A DNA stretch of 60,000 nt. It comes from Branchiostoma floridae. Its lineage: Eukaryota; Chordata; Leptocardii; Amphioxiformes; Branchiostomatidae. The stretch covers positions 31,743,013-31,803,012 of the forward strand of contig NC_049979.1 of the NCBI RefSeq assembly GCF_000003815.2, written 5' to 3'. Shown piece after piece: positions 35,801 through 46,194 of the stretch. Position numbers and translations under genes: made by a program. Under the pieces are notes generated by a model. That model did no database searches, was not told the origin of the DNA, and saw only the letters and a program-made list of their open reading frames with translations. The stretch's first letter is position 1. Every line of letters starts with the position of its first letter.

Positions 35801-38748
35801 CTTGATTTTTTAGTGGCAGATATCATACAATGTACGGAAGAAGTTATGTATGTTTGGGCCCTCTAGCAGCATGTCCCGGTTCTGCAGGGGGAATTTTGCC
35901 AAAATCTTTCAAGGAGGATAACGGAACATAGGAATGATATATTTTCATGCTATATATTATCTTTGTCAGAGTTGTACATAATGAAGTGAAAACATTTAGT
36001 TTGAATTTGCATATTATATTTACAGTGTTCACATTATAGAAGTCACATTATAGGCGGTAGGCCATCGAGTTTTTGTTGAAATCAGTATTTAGTTTGCTGT
36101 AATAAAAATCTGACTCCACGGAAAGCTTCCCGAGAATCGTACACTTATTACACACACGGTGTTTTGTGGTTTGGATAATGGTCCTACTCGGCCGGCTGAC
36201 TCCCCTAGCGTACTGTTGACTCTACTACCACCAAACCACGGAGCCTGGTAGAGGCTAGTGTACTAGGTCCACGGAAAGATTCCCGAGAATTCTACACTTA
36301 CACACACTGGGTACTCGGTCCACGGAAAGATTCCCCAAAATCGTACACTTACACATACTGGGTAGTCGGTCCACGGAAAGATTCTCGAGAATCGTACACT
36401 TACACACACTGTGTACTCGGTCCACGGAAAGATTCCCGAATCGTACACTTAGCGGTTACACATACACGCTGTCCATTCCAAAGAATCACACATACGAACG
36501 CTTGCCGAAATCACCCGAAGTTTGCCGAACACCGACTTCCGAACGCTTTGGTGTTAAGAACAATAATGAATAGGTAGGAAACGCCGTTTCAAAAGCCATT
36601 GTTTTCGGCGAAATGCCGCAATGAAATAAAACACGTTGATACTACTTATTATCTACATGTTACTTACTAGCCATGTGAGATTACTTGGGACACAACACCC
36701 AATAATAAAGAAAATATGCAGCATTTTGTAAAGTCCGATTTCCGGCGAACAGCGTTACCAGTAGTACCATATCTGGTCGGTATGGTCGCTGCTGCACAAG
36801 ACGATTACATCATTGCTAGCCTATCAGACGCGAGACTCAGAAAAGTTCCCGCGAAAGTTTCAGTGAACCAATGCAAGTACACCGTGTGTGTATGATTCTC
36901 AGGATTCTTTCAGTGGACTGATTGCACGGTCTATGTTAGTGTTATGATTCTCGGAATTCTTTCAGTGAACAAGACACAGAGTGTGTTAGTGTATGATTCT
37001 CGGGAATATTTCAGTGGACCGAGTACACTGTGTGTTTGGTAGTCAGTGTATGATTGATTTTCGTGAATCTCTGTGGAACGAGTACACACTTTTTGAGTTC
37101 ATAGAGTCTTATTTTAGTACGACAAAGTACATGTAATACTGATTTCAACAAATACTCGATGGCCTATTGCCTTTTGTCAAACTAGCCATGCCGAAAACTA
37201 TTCTCACGTAATAGCCGAGAAGTCCCAGATCCACATTAGAACCGCGGTTCTAAATCACTTTTCCTGCTGCCACCCCTATTGGTAACGCTCTTTCCGGATA
37301 GTATTTCCTACCCAGTCATCTTTATGTAGTTAGAGAAGTTAGCCCCTTGGCGGTTCATCGGTTTGAGTAGGGCTTCGCGAACGCGTTCGAGCCAACTGCG
37401 AAACTGTTCTACTCCCGTCGGCCTTTGCGCGAACTATCCCCGTGATCTAGAACGACGCAGCAAACGGAGCTCGGCGTACACAGTGCGTCTTTCAAGCTCA
37501 GCATGCTTGTTTATTATTTGATTCAATGGACTGAGTACACAGTACGGTAGTACTGTATATAGTGTGTGTTGAGTGTATACGTAAAAAAAAAGCAGAGATT
37601 TCGACAAAAACTCGAGGGCCTATCGCCCATGGTCACATACGTGTAAGGTATATCGTTTGTCAGAATTGGAAGGTTAACAGATATTAATTATGCAACCCAG
37701 TCAGGAAATTATGTAATGCATGTGGAAGTGTCATGATTCTTCGTATACACGTAGAATGATCGGATGGTCAACATTGCGACCTGTGTTTGTAAGTTAAAGT
37801 TGTACATAACTAAAAGTGCCTGCGCCAACTTTGACGTCCTATAACTGCCGAACGACGTATTTAGTTTGTAATTTTTCCTGTGGCCATGGCATAGGGTTTC
37901 TGACAGGCATATTTTACCAAATTTACTAATTTCAGTTTGAATTATGGGATTTCAAGGTTTTATTGCAAGACCAAACTTTTTTATCTATATCATTAACATT
38001 CTGTGTAATTTTAAGTTACATTTCTAATTAAATATTTATAATTTATGCTAATTTGATGACGTCATGGGTCAAAATCTAACATGGTGGACAATGACATTTT
38101 CAATGATAAATACATGTTATTTTTACTCAAGTACCGGCAAAATCTTTTATTTTCTTACAGAACAGAATTACTTGAACATTTCTTGTCCAGTTTTATTGGG
38201 TTTTGGTTTTATATGTGGAAATAATTGTATTTTAGAAAATTCAAGCTTCTCGATTCAAGGTGGCGGACAAATTACGTCATTTTATGACGTCATATAGGCG
38301 TCAGTGTCGTCGTCATTGTCAACAAAAGACTTGGCAGACTTAGACACCAATAATGTAACCTTTATAGTCATCATTGTGTTTAATACCTGTAAGTATAGCT
38401 GAAATTTCATATTTAGACGATTTCAGCCCAAAATATGACATTAGGGCGTCATTATTACGTCATATTACGTCATTTCGACACAACGATTACAGAAAATATA
38501 AAATTATTAAATTAAATAAATTATTCCCACCAAATTTCGTGATCGTAACCCAAGCCGTTTTGAAATTCCGAAGGGGGGTGGGTCAAAAGAGCCCCCCCCC
38601 CCGCGTCCCAGGTATACCAAAAAAGCACGGTCTAGATAGGGTTAAACTAAATTCTGCAAATGTGAACGTCATTTGAAAATAAGAATATTCCATAGGGGTA
38701 TGAGGTCCCCAAAGTCTTGCTTTACTCGCTTCTGTCTTTCTCTTTCTT

Positions 38749-38791
<43 letters not shown>

Positions 38792-40847
38792 GTTTGTTTG
38801 TGTGTGTGTTTGTGATCGTTTATGTGCCTGTCTGCCTGTCTGCCTGTATAAAACTCAAGAACGGCTATACCGTGGGGTGTGACAAACAACGAAAATTATT
38901 AGATATTCGGCCACCTAGCGGGTTGTTATATAGCTCTTGTGATTTGGAAAAAGTGAGATTTTTTAGGGTCAATCGGCTGATTTTAGAATGGCAGAGGAGT
39001 TTTGTCAAAAGTTTCTAAGGAGGTTAACTCAACAAAATAATATAATATATTTTAGTTTTGAGTTCTAATAATAAGGGAGTTAAGATATACAAATTGAAAT
39101 AAAACCCATGCAAGTACATTTATAAGAGTATATTTGCATAGTTATTTAGTATATTTGGCCATAGCAGTGTTTTGATATATCCCTTGCATACTAGTAATAT
39201 GGACTTAAACAGGATAAAGAACTACATGGATATTTTTGTCAGAATATTTCAAACTGGATAACTCACAAAAAAACGGATTTTTACTACTTTGTGCATGTTT
39301 GTAGCTTTGAAAATGTAAACATTGATATGGATATTATCAAATTAATTTTGTCCTTAATGAGCAAATTATATAGTCCCTTTGCAACTGGACGTCAATAAAT
39401 GTAATTTGTAACAGGTTATACACGTACTTAACATGCAAATGAGAAACTAATTGGCATATCACCAATATGTTTTTATGTTTGTGGATTTAAACAATACATG
39501 TCAAACCCAGGCAACTTAGCTCTATTGTAGCCTGCGTAAACGTAAGTTAAAACATTTCCCTATATAACCTATGCATTTAATTGAATGCATTCCATTAAAT
39601 CTAATAGTATGTCAAGGAGGTATGAGGTAGCTGAACTCAAGTTCTTTGATCAATTCAATCTACACTAGTCGCAACCATTAAAGAAGGTAGTTGATTATAA
39701 TTGTTTAGGAATAGACAGAGTTCCTCATGATAGTGATATGTAAATAAATAAATTTCGTTATTGTATCATGTTTTTCCAATCATTTCTTTCTTTAGATTGG
39801 ACTTTCGAGCACACTACCTGAAGGCAGCGACAATAAGTCATATCCAATAGTTCCATTCCCTGCTTTTATCAAAGCTGTTGGTACAAACAGAACAGACTGG
39901 CAAGATCCGCACTGGCAGTTGATCTCCGACCTATGTGCTCCTTGTCATGTACGTACTAAAGTGAACAAGTTTTTTATACGATAATTTCTGTTTTAAAAAA
40001 ACACTTCATGTATAAATAATCGAAATGTCGGCTACGATTTTACCATCGATGTAGAAATTAAACAAAAATGTACTGAAATGTCCACGTTTCTGTCACTTTT
40101 TACAAGCATGGATAACGAAATGCACTGTTTTAGTATTCTCATACATTCTATAACCTTAAATATAATCCGATTTTCCTTAAAAAATTATCATTTGTGGAAA
40201 ATCCATATATTTAGATCCATGGTCCATAAGAAGCTAAAAAAATTGGTGATATCCTTTAGTATACCATGGTAGTTAGATCCAATTTCGGATCCATATTAAT
40301 TCGTTTTATATTTCAACAATGTCAGTTAAATCCACCTGTATCCACTGATATGTGTTGTAATGCAAAAAAAAATCATGTTCGTTTCTTATATATATTCATT
40401 TTGCCCAGTGCTTGCGTCAAAATGTACCGACCACATAGAAAGATCACAAAGCGGCAGTAGCATTATGAAAAAGTAACTTTGTGCTCTTCAACACAATGAT
40501 TCATAGCATTAAGACCAACTGTAACGAGAAAAGTAATTTGCGTATTTAGTTTTAGAAGACAATATATTGAATAACGTTTGCTTGATTTTCAGATTAACTA
40601 TGACTTTATCATACACACGGAAACATTAGCAGAAGACTACCCACTGTTCTTTAAAAATGCTGGAATCGTCGGGAGAGAAGACCAACTCCCTGAAGTTCGA
40701 CAGAGGAAAGGCGATACCTTGTTTTGGGACTTTTATAAACAAATACCTATAGAAGACTTGTGGCGGATAAAAGAGAAGTTTAGGGTGGATTATGAGATGT
40801 TTGGATATGACTTTAATGATGATATTAGACGAATGTTGGGTCGTTAA
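26711..40847 (+). CDS. Carbohydrate sulfotransferase, CHST8-14 type (six exons)
   Basis: Joined exons 26711-26840, 27927-28021, 32016-32272, 35356-35467, 39796-39948 and 40593-40847 give about 333 residues with every splice phase matching. The product is a Golgi type II membrane protein: short cytosolic end, a membrane anchor (LLLIVAGLLILVYIGL), a stem, then a lumenal sulfotransferase domain. LYCQVFKTGSTT is the 5'-phosphosulfate loop and IIVRNPLERLASAWEDKF the 3'-phosphate site for PAPS. CAPCHINYDFI and the terminal VDYEMFGYDFN are family signatures. Relatives transfer sulfate to GalNAc in chondroitin, dermatan or LacdiNAc, or to glucuronate in HNK-1; which acceptor applies here cannot be told. 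The length is usual for the family and no lesion is seen. Confidence 0.9.
27129..27222. repeat. Near-perfect 44-bp inverted repeat (hairpin)
   Basis: The left arm begins AAGGAAACTTATACAAGCTA and ends GAGGGGGTTAATC (27129-27172); the right arm (27179-27222) is its reverse complement with two mismatches and a 6-nt loop TAGGAG. It lies within the first coding intron of the sulfotransferase gene, so it would be transcribed and could fold into a long stem. It may be a foldback element or a precursor-like hairpin. Confidence 0.85.
27927..28021 (+). CDS. Sulfotransferase exon 2: stem region
   Basis: Acceptor TTTTTTTACATAG (ends 27926) was chosen over the AAG at 27933-27935 because only it matches the phase 1 donor of exon 1. 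It codes FLRNGSTTEKIQAERMEVLK and ends GTKNT at ACG|GTATGT, phase 0. The composition suits a Golgi enzyme stem; there is one N-G-S-type sequon. Confidence 0.7.
28117..29086. mobile_element. Family C TTAA/TIR element, complete
   Basis: TTAACCCTCAAACCACCGTA at the left and, in reverse complement, TTAACCCTCAAACCACAGTA at the right; TTAA at both edges. Palindromes GGGGTCAGTTTTGACCCC at 28871-28888 and 29048-29065. The body has GTTGCCATGGTAAC (about 28519-28532), TGATGACGTCATCA (28673-28688) and CCAAGATGGCGGCCG (28695 region). It lies in sulfotransferase intron 2. Confidence 0.8.
29690..29945. repeat. Degenerate tandem repeat, about 130 bp unit
   Basis: ATTCGACAGCCAGAATTCAG..GCGGATT recurs as ATTCGACAATCGGAATTTCG..CGGATT, and GAAACCCGGATTTC..TACCCACAAAAC recurs as GAAACCCGCATTC..TACCCACAAGAC. 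About two diverged copies, with an unusually high density of CGNATT words. No gene. Confidence 0.5.
30215..30540. repeat. Family B 3' half, terminus decayed
   Basis: ACATTTTTGTAGCATAACTT, GATGACGTCATAATTA and the ending GAAAAAAGCCCTGTCTTTCG follow the order of the complete copy at 47040-47996. The closing terminus is mutated. Confidence 0.55.
31325..31700. repeat. CGGAT-rich degenerate tandem repeats
   Basis: ATCTGTCGAAAATCCTTGTTT occurs twice (about 31331 and 31368), and GATGTTCGGAT followed by a GTTACGGA-type word occurs at about 31418, 31529 (as GATGTTCAGAT) and 31649. The unit is about 110 bp. Several overlapping open frames here are by-products of the repeat. Confidence 0.5.
32016..32272 (+). 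CDS. Sulfotransferase exon 3: PAPS-binding loops
   Basis: Acceptor TTTTCCTTTACAG. It codes KLPSRRRFIVSERYKLLYCQ, then VFKTGSTTTLTMLHNLE, the 5'-phosphosulfate-binding segment, and ends IIVRNPLE plus two bases at AG|GTATGT (phase 2). The Lys-Thr-Gly-Ser-Thr-Thr loop is closer to the general sulfotransferase P-K-T-G-T-T form than to the K-x-A/G-C-S/T-N form of vertebrate CHST8-14. Confidence 0.9.
32534..33311. mobile_element. Family B TTAA element
   Basis: TTACCCTATCTAGACGGGG at the left (TTAA decayed), CCCGGTCTAGATAGGGTTAA at the right (TTAA 33308-33311). It contains a (TA)n tract (32801-32826) and CRE-like sites near 33046-33060. In sulfotransferase intron 3. Confidence 0.65.
33462..34276. 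mobile_element. Family B TTAA element
   Basis: TTATTCCTATCTAGACGGGG with a G-run at the left; CCCGCTCTAGATAGGGTTAA at the right (TTAA 34273-34276). The body has GATGACGTCATGGG (about 33693), CCAAGATGGCGGACAAATGA (33892 region) and TGACGTCATTTTCTGACGTC after it. It shares the CTAGA variant terminus with the copies at 32534 and 37806, a distinct subfamily. Confidence 0.7.
34277..35355. other. Sulfotransferase intron 3, no gene
   Basis: No recognised coding or RNA gene. Acceptor CTCCTGCAG ends at 35355. Confidence 0.4.
35356..35467 (+). CDS. Sulfotransferase exon 4: 3'-phosphate site
   Basis: The first base completes Arg; the exon then reads LASAWEDKFYYAPSRFGYRK and ends SSNTLKTK at AAG|GTAAGG (phase 0). 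Joined to exon 3 it gives RNPLERLASAWEDKF, the R-x-P-x-x-R-x-x-S-A pattern that contacts the 3'-phosphate of PAPS in this family. Confidence 0.92.
36053..37171. mobile_element. Inverted-repeat element with subterminal minisatellites
   Basis: The left end GGCGGTAGGCCATCGAGTTT and, in reverse complement, the right end GGCAATAGGCCATCGAGTAT continue as TTGTTGAAATCAGTAT in both. Just inside each end lie tandem copies of a unit containing GGTCCACGGAAAGATTCCCG and CGTACACTTACACACACTG: about four at 36255-36440 and about three inverted at 36885-37070. A third diverged terminus lies at 37590-37640 (AGAGATTTCGACAAAAACTC). No ORF. It lies in sulfotransferase intron 4. Superfamily unknown. Confidence 0.65.
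37806..38645. mobile_element. Family B TTAA element, left terminus lost
   Basis: It begins at AAAAGTGCCTGCGCCAACTT, just inside where the terminus would be, and ends GCACGGTCTAGATAGGGTTAA (TTAA 38642-38645) after a C-run. It contains GATGACGTCATGGG near 38056 and CGATTCAAGGTGGCGGACAA. Very similar to the copy at 33462-34276. Confidence 0.68.
38670..39640. repeat. Family F dispersed repeat with (CT)n tract
   Basis: CT microsatellite at about 38752-38790, then CTCAAGAACGGCTATACCG and, at the end, AAGGAGGTATGAGGTAGCTG. The same word order appears at 48390-49240, in pieces at 35600-36020 and at 56330-56545. No coding potential; perhaps a SINE- or MITE-like family. Confidence 0.45.
39796..39948 (+). 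CDS. Sulfotransferase exon 5
   Basis: Acceptor TTTCTTTCTTTAG; codes IGLSSTLPEGSDNKSYPIVP, FPAFIKAVGTNRTDWQDPHW and LISDLCAPCH, ending CAT|GTACGT, phase 0 at both ends. It contains one N-R-T glycosylation sequon, the D-P-H-W element and the start of the C-x-P-C-H family signature. Confidence 0.92.
40593..40847 (+). CDS. Sulfotransferase exon 6: C-terminus
   Basis: Acceptor TTGATTTTCAG; codes INYDFIIHTETLAEDYPLFF, GREDQLPEV and KEKFRVDYEMFGYDFNDDIR, ending MLGR and TAA. The Y-D-F..E-T-L-x-E-D and V-D-Y-x-M-F-x-Y patterns are typical of CHST8-14 C-termini. Confidence 0.93.
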   Translation: MNYDFIIHTETLAEDYPLFFKNAGIVGREDQLPEVRQRKGDTLFWDFYKQIPIEDLWRIKEKFRVDYEMFGYDFNDDIRRMLGR

Positions 40848-41484
40848 AAATGAGAATTATTTTTGCTATTATTTTTTTTTTTTTTGGCTTCTGAAACACT
40901 CGCTTTATTTATACCATATATTTGTACAATTAGATTAAGGAATACACTATTAAGATGGAGGGGGTATTTGAGTCTCTCATACTTTACGTCGCTTAATGTC
41001 TGAACGGTATTTGATTCTATATTTTTAATTATTTCTTACATTTGATTAACAAAATTTAATGGTATCTTTAGAAATGTTGCATTTGGTGCTGCCATGGAAA
41101 CCTGTTACCAACAGAACATTATTTAAGTTTTTTAACAAAATTTTTGGTTCATAATGTGACCCAAAAGGCACTTTCCGTTTTAGGACGGTTATCCCTACCA
41201 ACATGAAAGTTTTCATTGTGCATTCCGTAGTATCGCAGTTCAGTCGTTCATCTAACATTTGGCAAGCATAAAAATAACAATTGTTCTATAACGTGTCTTT
41301 TCTGACATAACATAACATAACATGTATTACGTTTCCAAATTGATGTTTACCTACCTAGAAAAATGTAACGATTATTGATGGGAATGAAAGAATTCTATGT
41401 ATGATTTTTTACCATGTGGATGGCATTATTAACTTTTATTGTCCGTTATATTATTGTTCTGTAAGAAAATGCAGCACTTAAATC

Positions 41485-41490
41485 AATAAA
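41485..41490 (+). promoter_or_regulatory. Polyadenylation signal, sulfotransferase gene
   Basis: AATAAA about 640 bp after the stop codon, followed within 15-25 bp by a CA-rich site and then TG/T-rich sequence (GTTGACTTGCCTG). It is placed just before a family C transposon (41551), which sets the likely end of the transcript. Confidence 0.55.
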
Positions 41491-41550
41491 CCATTGCAGA
41501 CGCAACGTTGACTTGCCTGTTAAATTTTCAAAGTGTTGTGTCAATTTTTC

Positions 41551-42470
41551 TTAACCCTCAAACCACCGTAGCTTTATTGTGATGTAGATTACCGTATGGG
41601 GTCAAAACTGACCCCAAAACATTTTGTACAAATACAGTTTTTTGTGTGGCTCTTTTTGTGATTTGTATATATATTTAGTTTCATTAATGTATGTGGAACA
41701 GTCTGACATGATTAGGTGAGAATATTTCTTGCTCATTATCATAATTTATGCAAAAGATCATGAGGACCACATTTTGCACCAATGCTATTCATACCGGGAA
41801 GGAGGTTTTTGATGCCAACTTCAAAGCCGTAGAACGCCTGAATGGCGCATGCTAGGGCCACCAAAGTTGGTAACTTTTTAGAAAATGTTGAAAGCAAACA
41901 TTTTCAGTGAACAAAGTATGTTCATAATTTTTCATGTTGCCATGGCATTAAAGATTTAAGTTTTAAGGTTTTCTTAGCAGATATCAGTTGTTTATCACAT
42001 CTTATGAAATTCAACGTAAATTTCTTAAATCAATATTCATAATTTATGCTAATTTAATGACGTCATCAGTCAAAATCCAAGATGGCGGCCGAGATTACCT
42101 AAATGACGTCATAATGTCGTCATATAACATGATATTGGCACAAAAGCTGTTACAATAAGTTTGGCTTACATGTACATCATTCTCTGAAAATTTCGTGATC
42201 CTACGATAAGTAGTTCAGGTGTGGGTCGCAAAAGTCTGTTTAAAAAAAATGCTGGGGTCAGTTTTGACCCCACTGGACCATACATAAACTTTCTAAGATA
42301 ACTTAATCAATAATGAGCCAATCTCGTTAAAACGTATAAGAAGTTATAGGACATATATACAAACAAACTCATGGGAGGAAATTTGTTTTCGACCAGAAAT
42401 GCCATAATGGCACACATCGATATACGCCTGGGGTCAGTTTTGACCCCATACGGTGGTTTGAGGTGCTTAA
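41551..42470. mobile_element. Family C TTAA/TIR element, complete
   Basis: TTAACCCTCAAACCACCGTA at the left and TACGGTGGTTTGAGGTGCTTAA at the right, TTAA on both edges (41551-41554, 42467-42470). Palindromes at 41598-41615, 42254-42271 and 42430-42447. Body with ATGACGTCATCAGTCA (42058 region) and CCAAGATGGCGGCCGAGAT. Close sibling of the copy at 28117-29086; it lacks the complete X-box (only GTTGCCATGGCA remains). Confidence 0.8.
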
Positions 42471-43270
42471 AACCTTAAGAGGGCGTTCAGCAGAAATTTG
42501 ATGACAAAGTTACATAAAGACTTGTATCAGATGGACCCCGCTTGTGTGTTTAAATTTCAAGGAGATAGCCATGCCTTCACTACCAAAAGAAAGACATACG
42601 TAGTAAATCTGTATAGTGCGTTACCAGGTTGATATACCAACCTATTATGCAGTGTAAGGCTTTAAAATCTAAAAGTCGACCTTTAGCACATCTCCTTCCT
42701 TTTGCTCATCATTTACGACACATAATATTGCCAGCTTGTTATTTGTAAAATAGACCCGCTCTTTCCTGGCCCAGGCTAACAGTGCGAAGAAAAAAAATAC
42801 TAACAGAATGTTAAGTTAGTAATTTACCATCTCGATGAAAGTAAGGTACCTATTGTTACACCTGGGAGATAAGGAAGGTCTTATAAAGTACATTTCTAAG
42901 GGCAAAACGGCGAGTGGCACAGCGAGCATTGAGCTTGGGATCTCTAGATAGGAAGGCTCACAGGTTACCCAAAACACACGACATTTTGATTCTGTAATTT
43001 AAACATATGTTTCCTTTTTGAAACATACTTCGAAGTCTACTTGGAATCCTTTTTTCATATTCCCGGGAAATATGATAACATGAAAACCTCATAATGCCGC
43101 CAACTGTTTTACAATTGTCATAAGTGTTATGTAAACCATCCCCTTGAAATGTGTTGATCATAAAAATTTTGTTTGCCATTGTAACGGGTTTCTGAAAGGT
43201 ATCTGTTACAAAAATCACTAAGTTTGGCTTAAACAATGGGATCTTAAGATTTTATTGCTATATTACACTT

Positions 43271-43311
<41 letters not shown>

Positions 43312-43571
43312 TGTTGTAATTCTATGCTAATGTGATGACGTAAATGGTCAAAATCCAAGATGGCCAACAATATCATAATAAAAATTATAACCTAATTTTC
43401 ACTCGGATTTTATCTCTATTTGCTATCTTCTTAGATAAAACAATTATCGAACAACTGATCGTAAATAACACACTTTGTGACGTAATTATGGTCTGTAAGT
43501 TGTGTTGTTTTCGGTTGTGTGTGACATTGTGTTTATTATTTACCCACAACTATAGTGTTACATTCTTCTGA
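42471..43571. other. Intergenic, with family B scrap
   Basis: Family B interior sequence at about 43170-43450 (ACGGGTTTCTGAAAGG, CCAAGATGGCCAACAATATC) surrounding a (TA)n tract at 43274-43309. Otherwise nothing recognised. Confidence 0.45.
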
Positions 43572-44480
43572 TTAACCCTATTCAGACGGGGGGGGGGGGG
43601 CTTTTTAGGCCTGCGCTAACTTTGATGTCCTATAACACCAGAACAGCCGCCAAATTTGATGAGTTTCCTAAAATATTGTTGGCAACGATTGTTCGGAGTT
43701 TGAAAAATTTTCCTTTTTTTCTTGTTGCCATGGCAACCGTTTGTTGACAGGCAGTTTTGCCAAAAATCACTATTTTTGGTTCTAACAATGTATTTTTCAC
43801 ATTTATTTGCTCTATTACTGCGACTTTCTTACATAAATGAAAAATTATATTGTCTAGCATATCTGTCATAATTATATATGCATGAATTTTGCTAATATAA
43901 TGACGTCTTCAGCCCAAAATCCAAGATGGCGGACCGAATGGCAAGATCAAGAATAAAAAGCTAGTTATCCCTCAAAATTTGTAACTAACTGTGCTAACTA
44001 CCTGGTACTTTTCATCAAAAACCATCTAAATGAATGGATTTAGTCTATTTTCATTGCCCTTTGTGAGTATTTGTTGCAAAAAAAATATTTTTAAAAATTC
44101 AAGGAGGTGGATATAATATGGAGGAGCCCAACTCGTATATTAGATGTTCATGACGTTATGTAGACGTTATTGATGTTGCTATTGGCAACATAAGGCGTAA
44201 CAAACTTTATTATTCTGTTATCTGCACTTGCTGTTACATTTTTGTAGTATAACTTGAAGTTTTCTGAAAATACCCTTTTTTCATGGGTTTGGCCAATGTA
44301 ATCAAATTGATGACGTCATAATTCCGTCATGTTACGTTAGCGTAACGTCAAACGTCACATACTTGTCAACTAGGATGTCGACATCATGTCTTAAAAATTT
44401 AGTGGCCCTACGGCACGTTGTTTTAGAGTTATATGACTTAGAATTGGAAGGCCTCAAAAGCACCCCCCCCCCCCCCCCTT
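43572..44480. mobile_element. Family B TTAA element, right end joined to another copy
   Basis: TTAACCCTATTCAGACGGGG with a G-run; exact X-box at 43724-43737; CCAAGATGGCGGACCGAATG (43920 region); CRE-like sites near 44306. It ends in GAAGGCCTCAAAAGCACC and a long C-run, then continues into a different family B segment, a junction rather than a clean end. Confidence 0.68.
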
Positions 44481-45853
44481 CTTCGTATTTTTAAAACGGC
44501 TTATCGCACGATCAACAAATTTGCAGGGGATGACATGCTAATCGAGTTTTATAATTACTATTTTTATATCATTATGACGTAATATGACGGAATTATGAAA
44601 ACCTCAATTGATTTTTTATGGCTAAAAGGGGGAATTCCCATAATACCTACATATTTCTTAAAAAAAGTTACCAATATAAGAAGTTTATTTGCAAGTTCGT
44701 GCACGAGGGCTAAACACAAGAACATCCACAAGCTGTCTTGGGTATCCCCAGATGGGAGAACGAGTAACCAGATTGATCACATATGTATCAACCGAAAGTG
44801 GAGGAAGTCCTTGAGAGACGTCAAGGTCATTAGAGGTGCTGATGCCAGCAGCGATCATCACCTGATGTTGTGCAAACTACATCATCATCATCATCATCGT
44901 TCGGCTGCAGCGCAGGCGACTGCAAGCCTTCTACAAACTACAACTGAAACTTAGGAAGGCAAGCAAGGGCAAGAATGATCCACTCTTCGACTCTGGGAAG
45001 CTCAAAGACCTAGCGGTAAAGGAACAGTTCACCGTGGAACTCAAGAATAGGTTTCAGGTACTCGAGGACATACCGGTTGATGACATAAATGCCAGATGTG
45101 AGGGTATACACAAAGTCTTTACAGATACCAGTAAGGCAGTACTAGGATACCGTAAACGAGAGAGGAAGGAGTGGCTATCAGAGACCACTTGGAACCTGGT
45201 ACAAGAAAGGAAGGCAGCTAAGCAACGCATGTTGAATGGAAGCGAGAGACAGAGGGCTGCAGCAGCCAAGACCTACCAAGCAAAGAACAAAGAAGTTAAA
45301 AGAAGTGCCAGAAGAGACAAACGTGTGTATATGGATAGCTTAGCAATTTTAATGGATATATTTTGCATCATATAACGCTAAAATCCATTAAAATTGATTT
45401 AAAACGTTCACATGAATGTTTTCTGTAAGATAATACCAAGTAGTGATGAAATTCAAGGGAAAAATAAGCAGGTTATAATTTTCATCATGATATTGTCGGA
45501 CTTGGATTTTGACCAATTGCGTCATCTCAGTACCATAATTTATGAATATTTAATTTTAAATGTTCAACTAAGATGTGTCAGATATCAAAGATATATGAAA
45601 ATCAGTTTAGTTTAGCAAGAAAATATTAAAATCCCATTTTAAGGTAAAATTAGTGATTTTTTTTGTAAAATTTGTTTTTCAGAAGCCCGTTGCCATGGCA
45701 ATACGAAAAATGATAAACTGACTCATTTTTTGTAAATTTTACGAAAAGTCACTAAGTTTGGTTTTTCTAACACAAGCCGTTTGGGTGCTATAGGACGTCA
45801 AAGTTGACGCCGGCACTTTTAGCACGCCCCTCCCCCAGTCTGGATAGGGTTAA
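44481..45853. mobile_element. Family B element split by a LINE fragment
   Basis: The left part (44481-44690) and right part (45346-45853) together match the interior order of the copies at 8.2-9.5 kb: GACGTAATATGACGGAATTA, then GTTCACATGAATGTTTTCTG, and the end CCCCAGTCTGGATAGGGTTAA (TTAA 45850-45853). Confidence 0.6.
44690..45345 (+). pseudogene. RTE-like LINE fragment: endonuclease end and linker
   Basis: It reads KLSWVSPDGRTSNQIDHICI, RKWRKSLRDVKVIRGADASS and DHHLMLCKL, the C-terminal part of an AP endonuclease with its D-H and S-D-H motifs, followed after a (CAT)n slip by FTVELKNRFQVLED and RKRERKEWLSETTWNLVQER, the linker before the RT. These words are typical of RTE-type LINEs. The RT itself is absent; the piece is nested in a family B element. 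Confidence 0.8.
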
Positions 45854-46190
45854 GACACTAAGGTTGCTAATCCAAGATGGCGGATATCTAAAATACAGAT
45901 AACGTCGTTTTGACGTCATTGCTTCGGCTTTTGACGACAGAAGTATTATAAAACATAATTATATTAATTCCTCATTGTAACCAGAAAAAAAATCAATGAC
46001 GCCATATTACGTCATAATGACATAAAAAAAGTCAGGAACTATACATCTTGACGAGCATTTCACCCCCTGCAATATAGTGATCATACAGTAAGCCGTTTCG
46101 AATTTACGAAGGGCGAGCGGAACCATGAAAAAGGTATTGCCAGAGAGCTTCACAGCATGCTACAAAAATGAAACAAAAAGTGCAGACGAC
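45854..46190. repeat. Family B 3' scrap
   Basis: CCAAGATGGCGGATATCTAA and TTTTGACGTCATTGCTTCGG followed by CATATTACGTCATAATGACA. No terminus; it adjoins a LINE fragment. Confidence 0.5.
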
Positions 46191-46194
46191 ATTA

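Noticed and set aside
36263-36448. Minus-strand repeat peptide with a recurring FPWTEYPVCVSV unit
   Set aside because: Produced by tandem repeats in the arm of an inverted-repeat element; not conserved in the other arm as coding.
44880-44900. Poly-histidine stretch
   Set aside because: A (CAT)n microsatellite slip within a dead LINE fragment.
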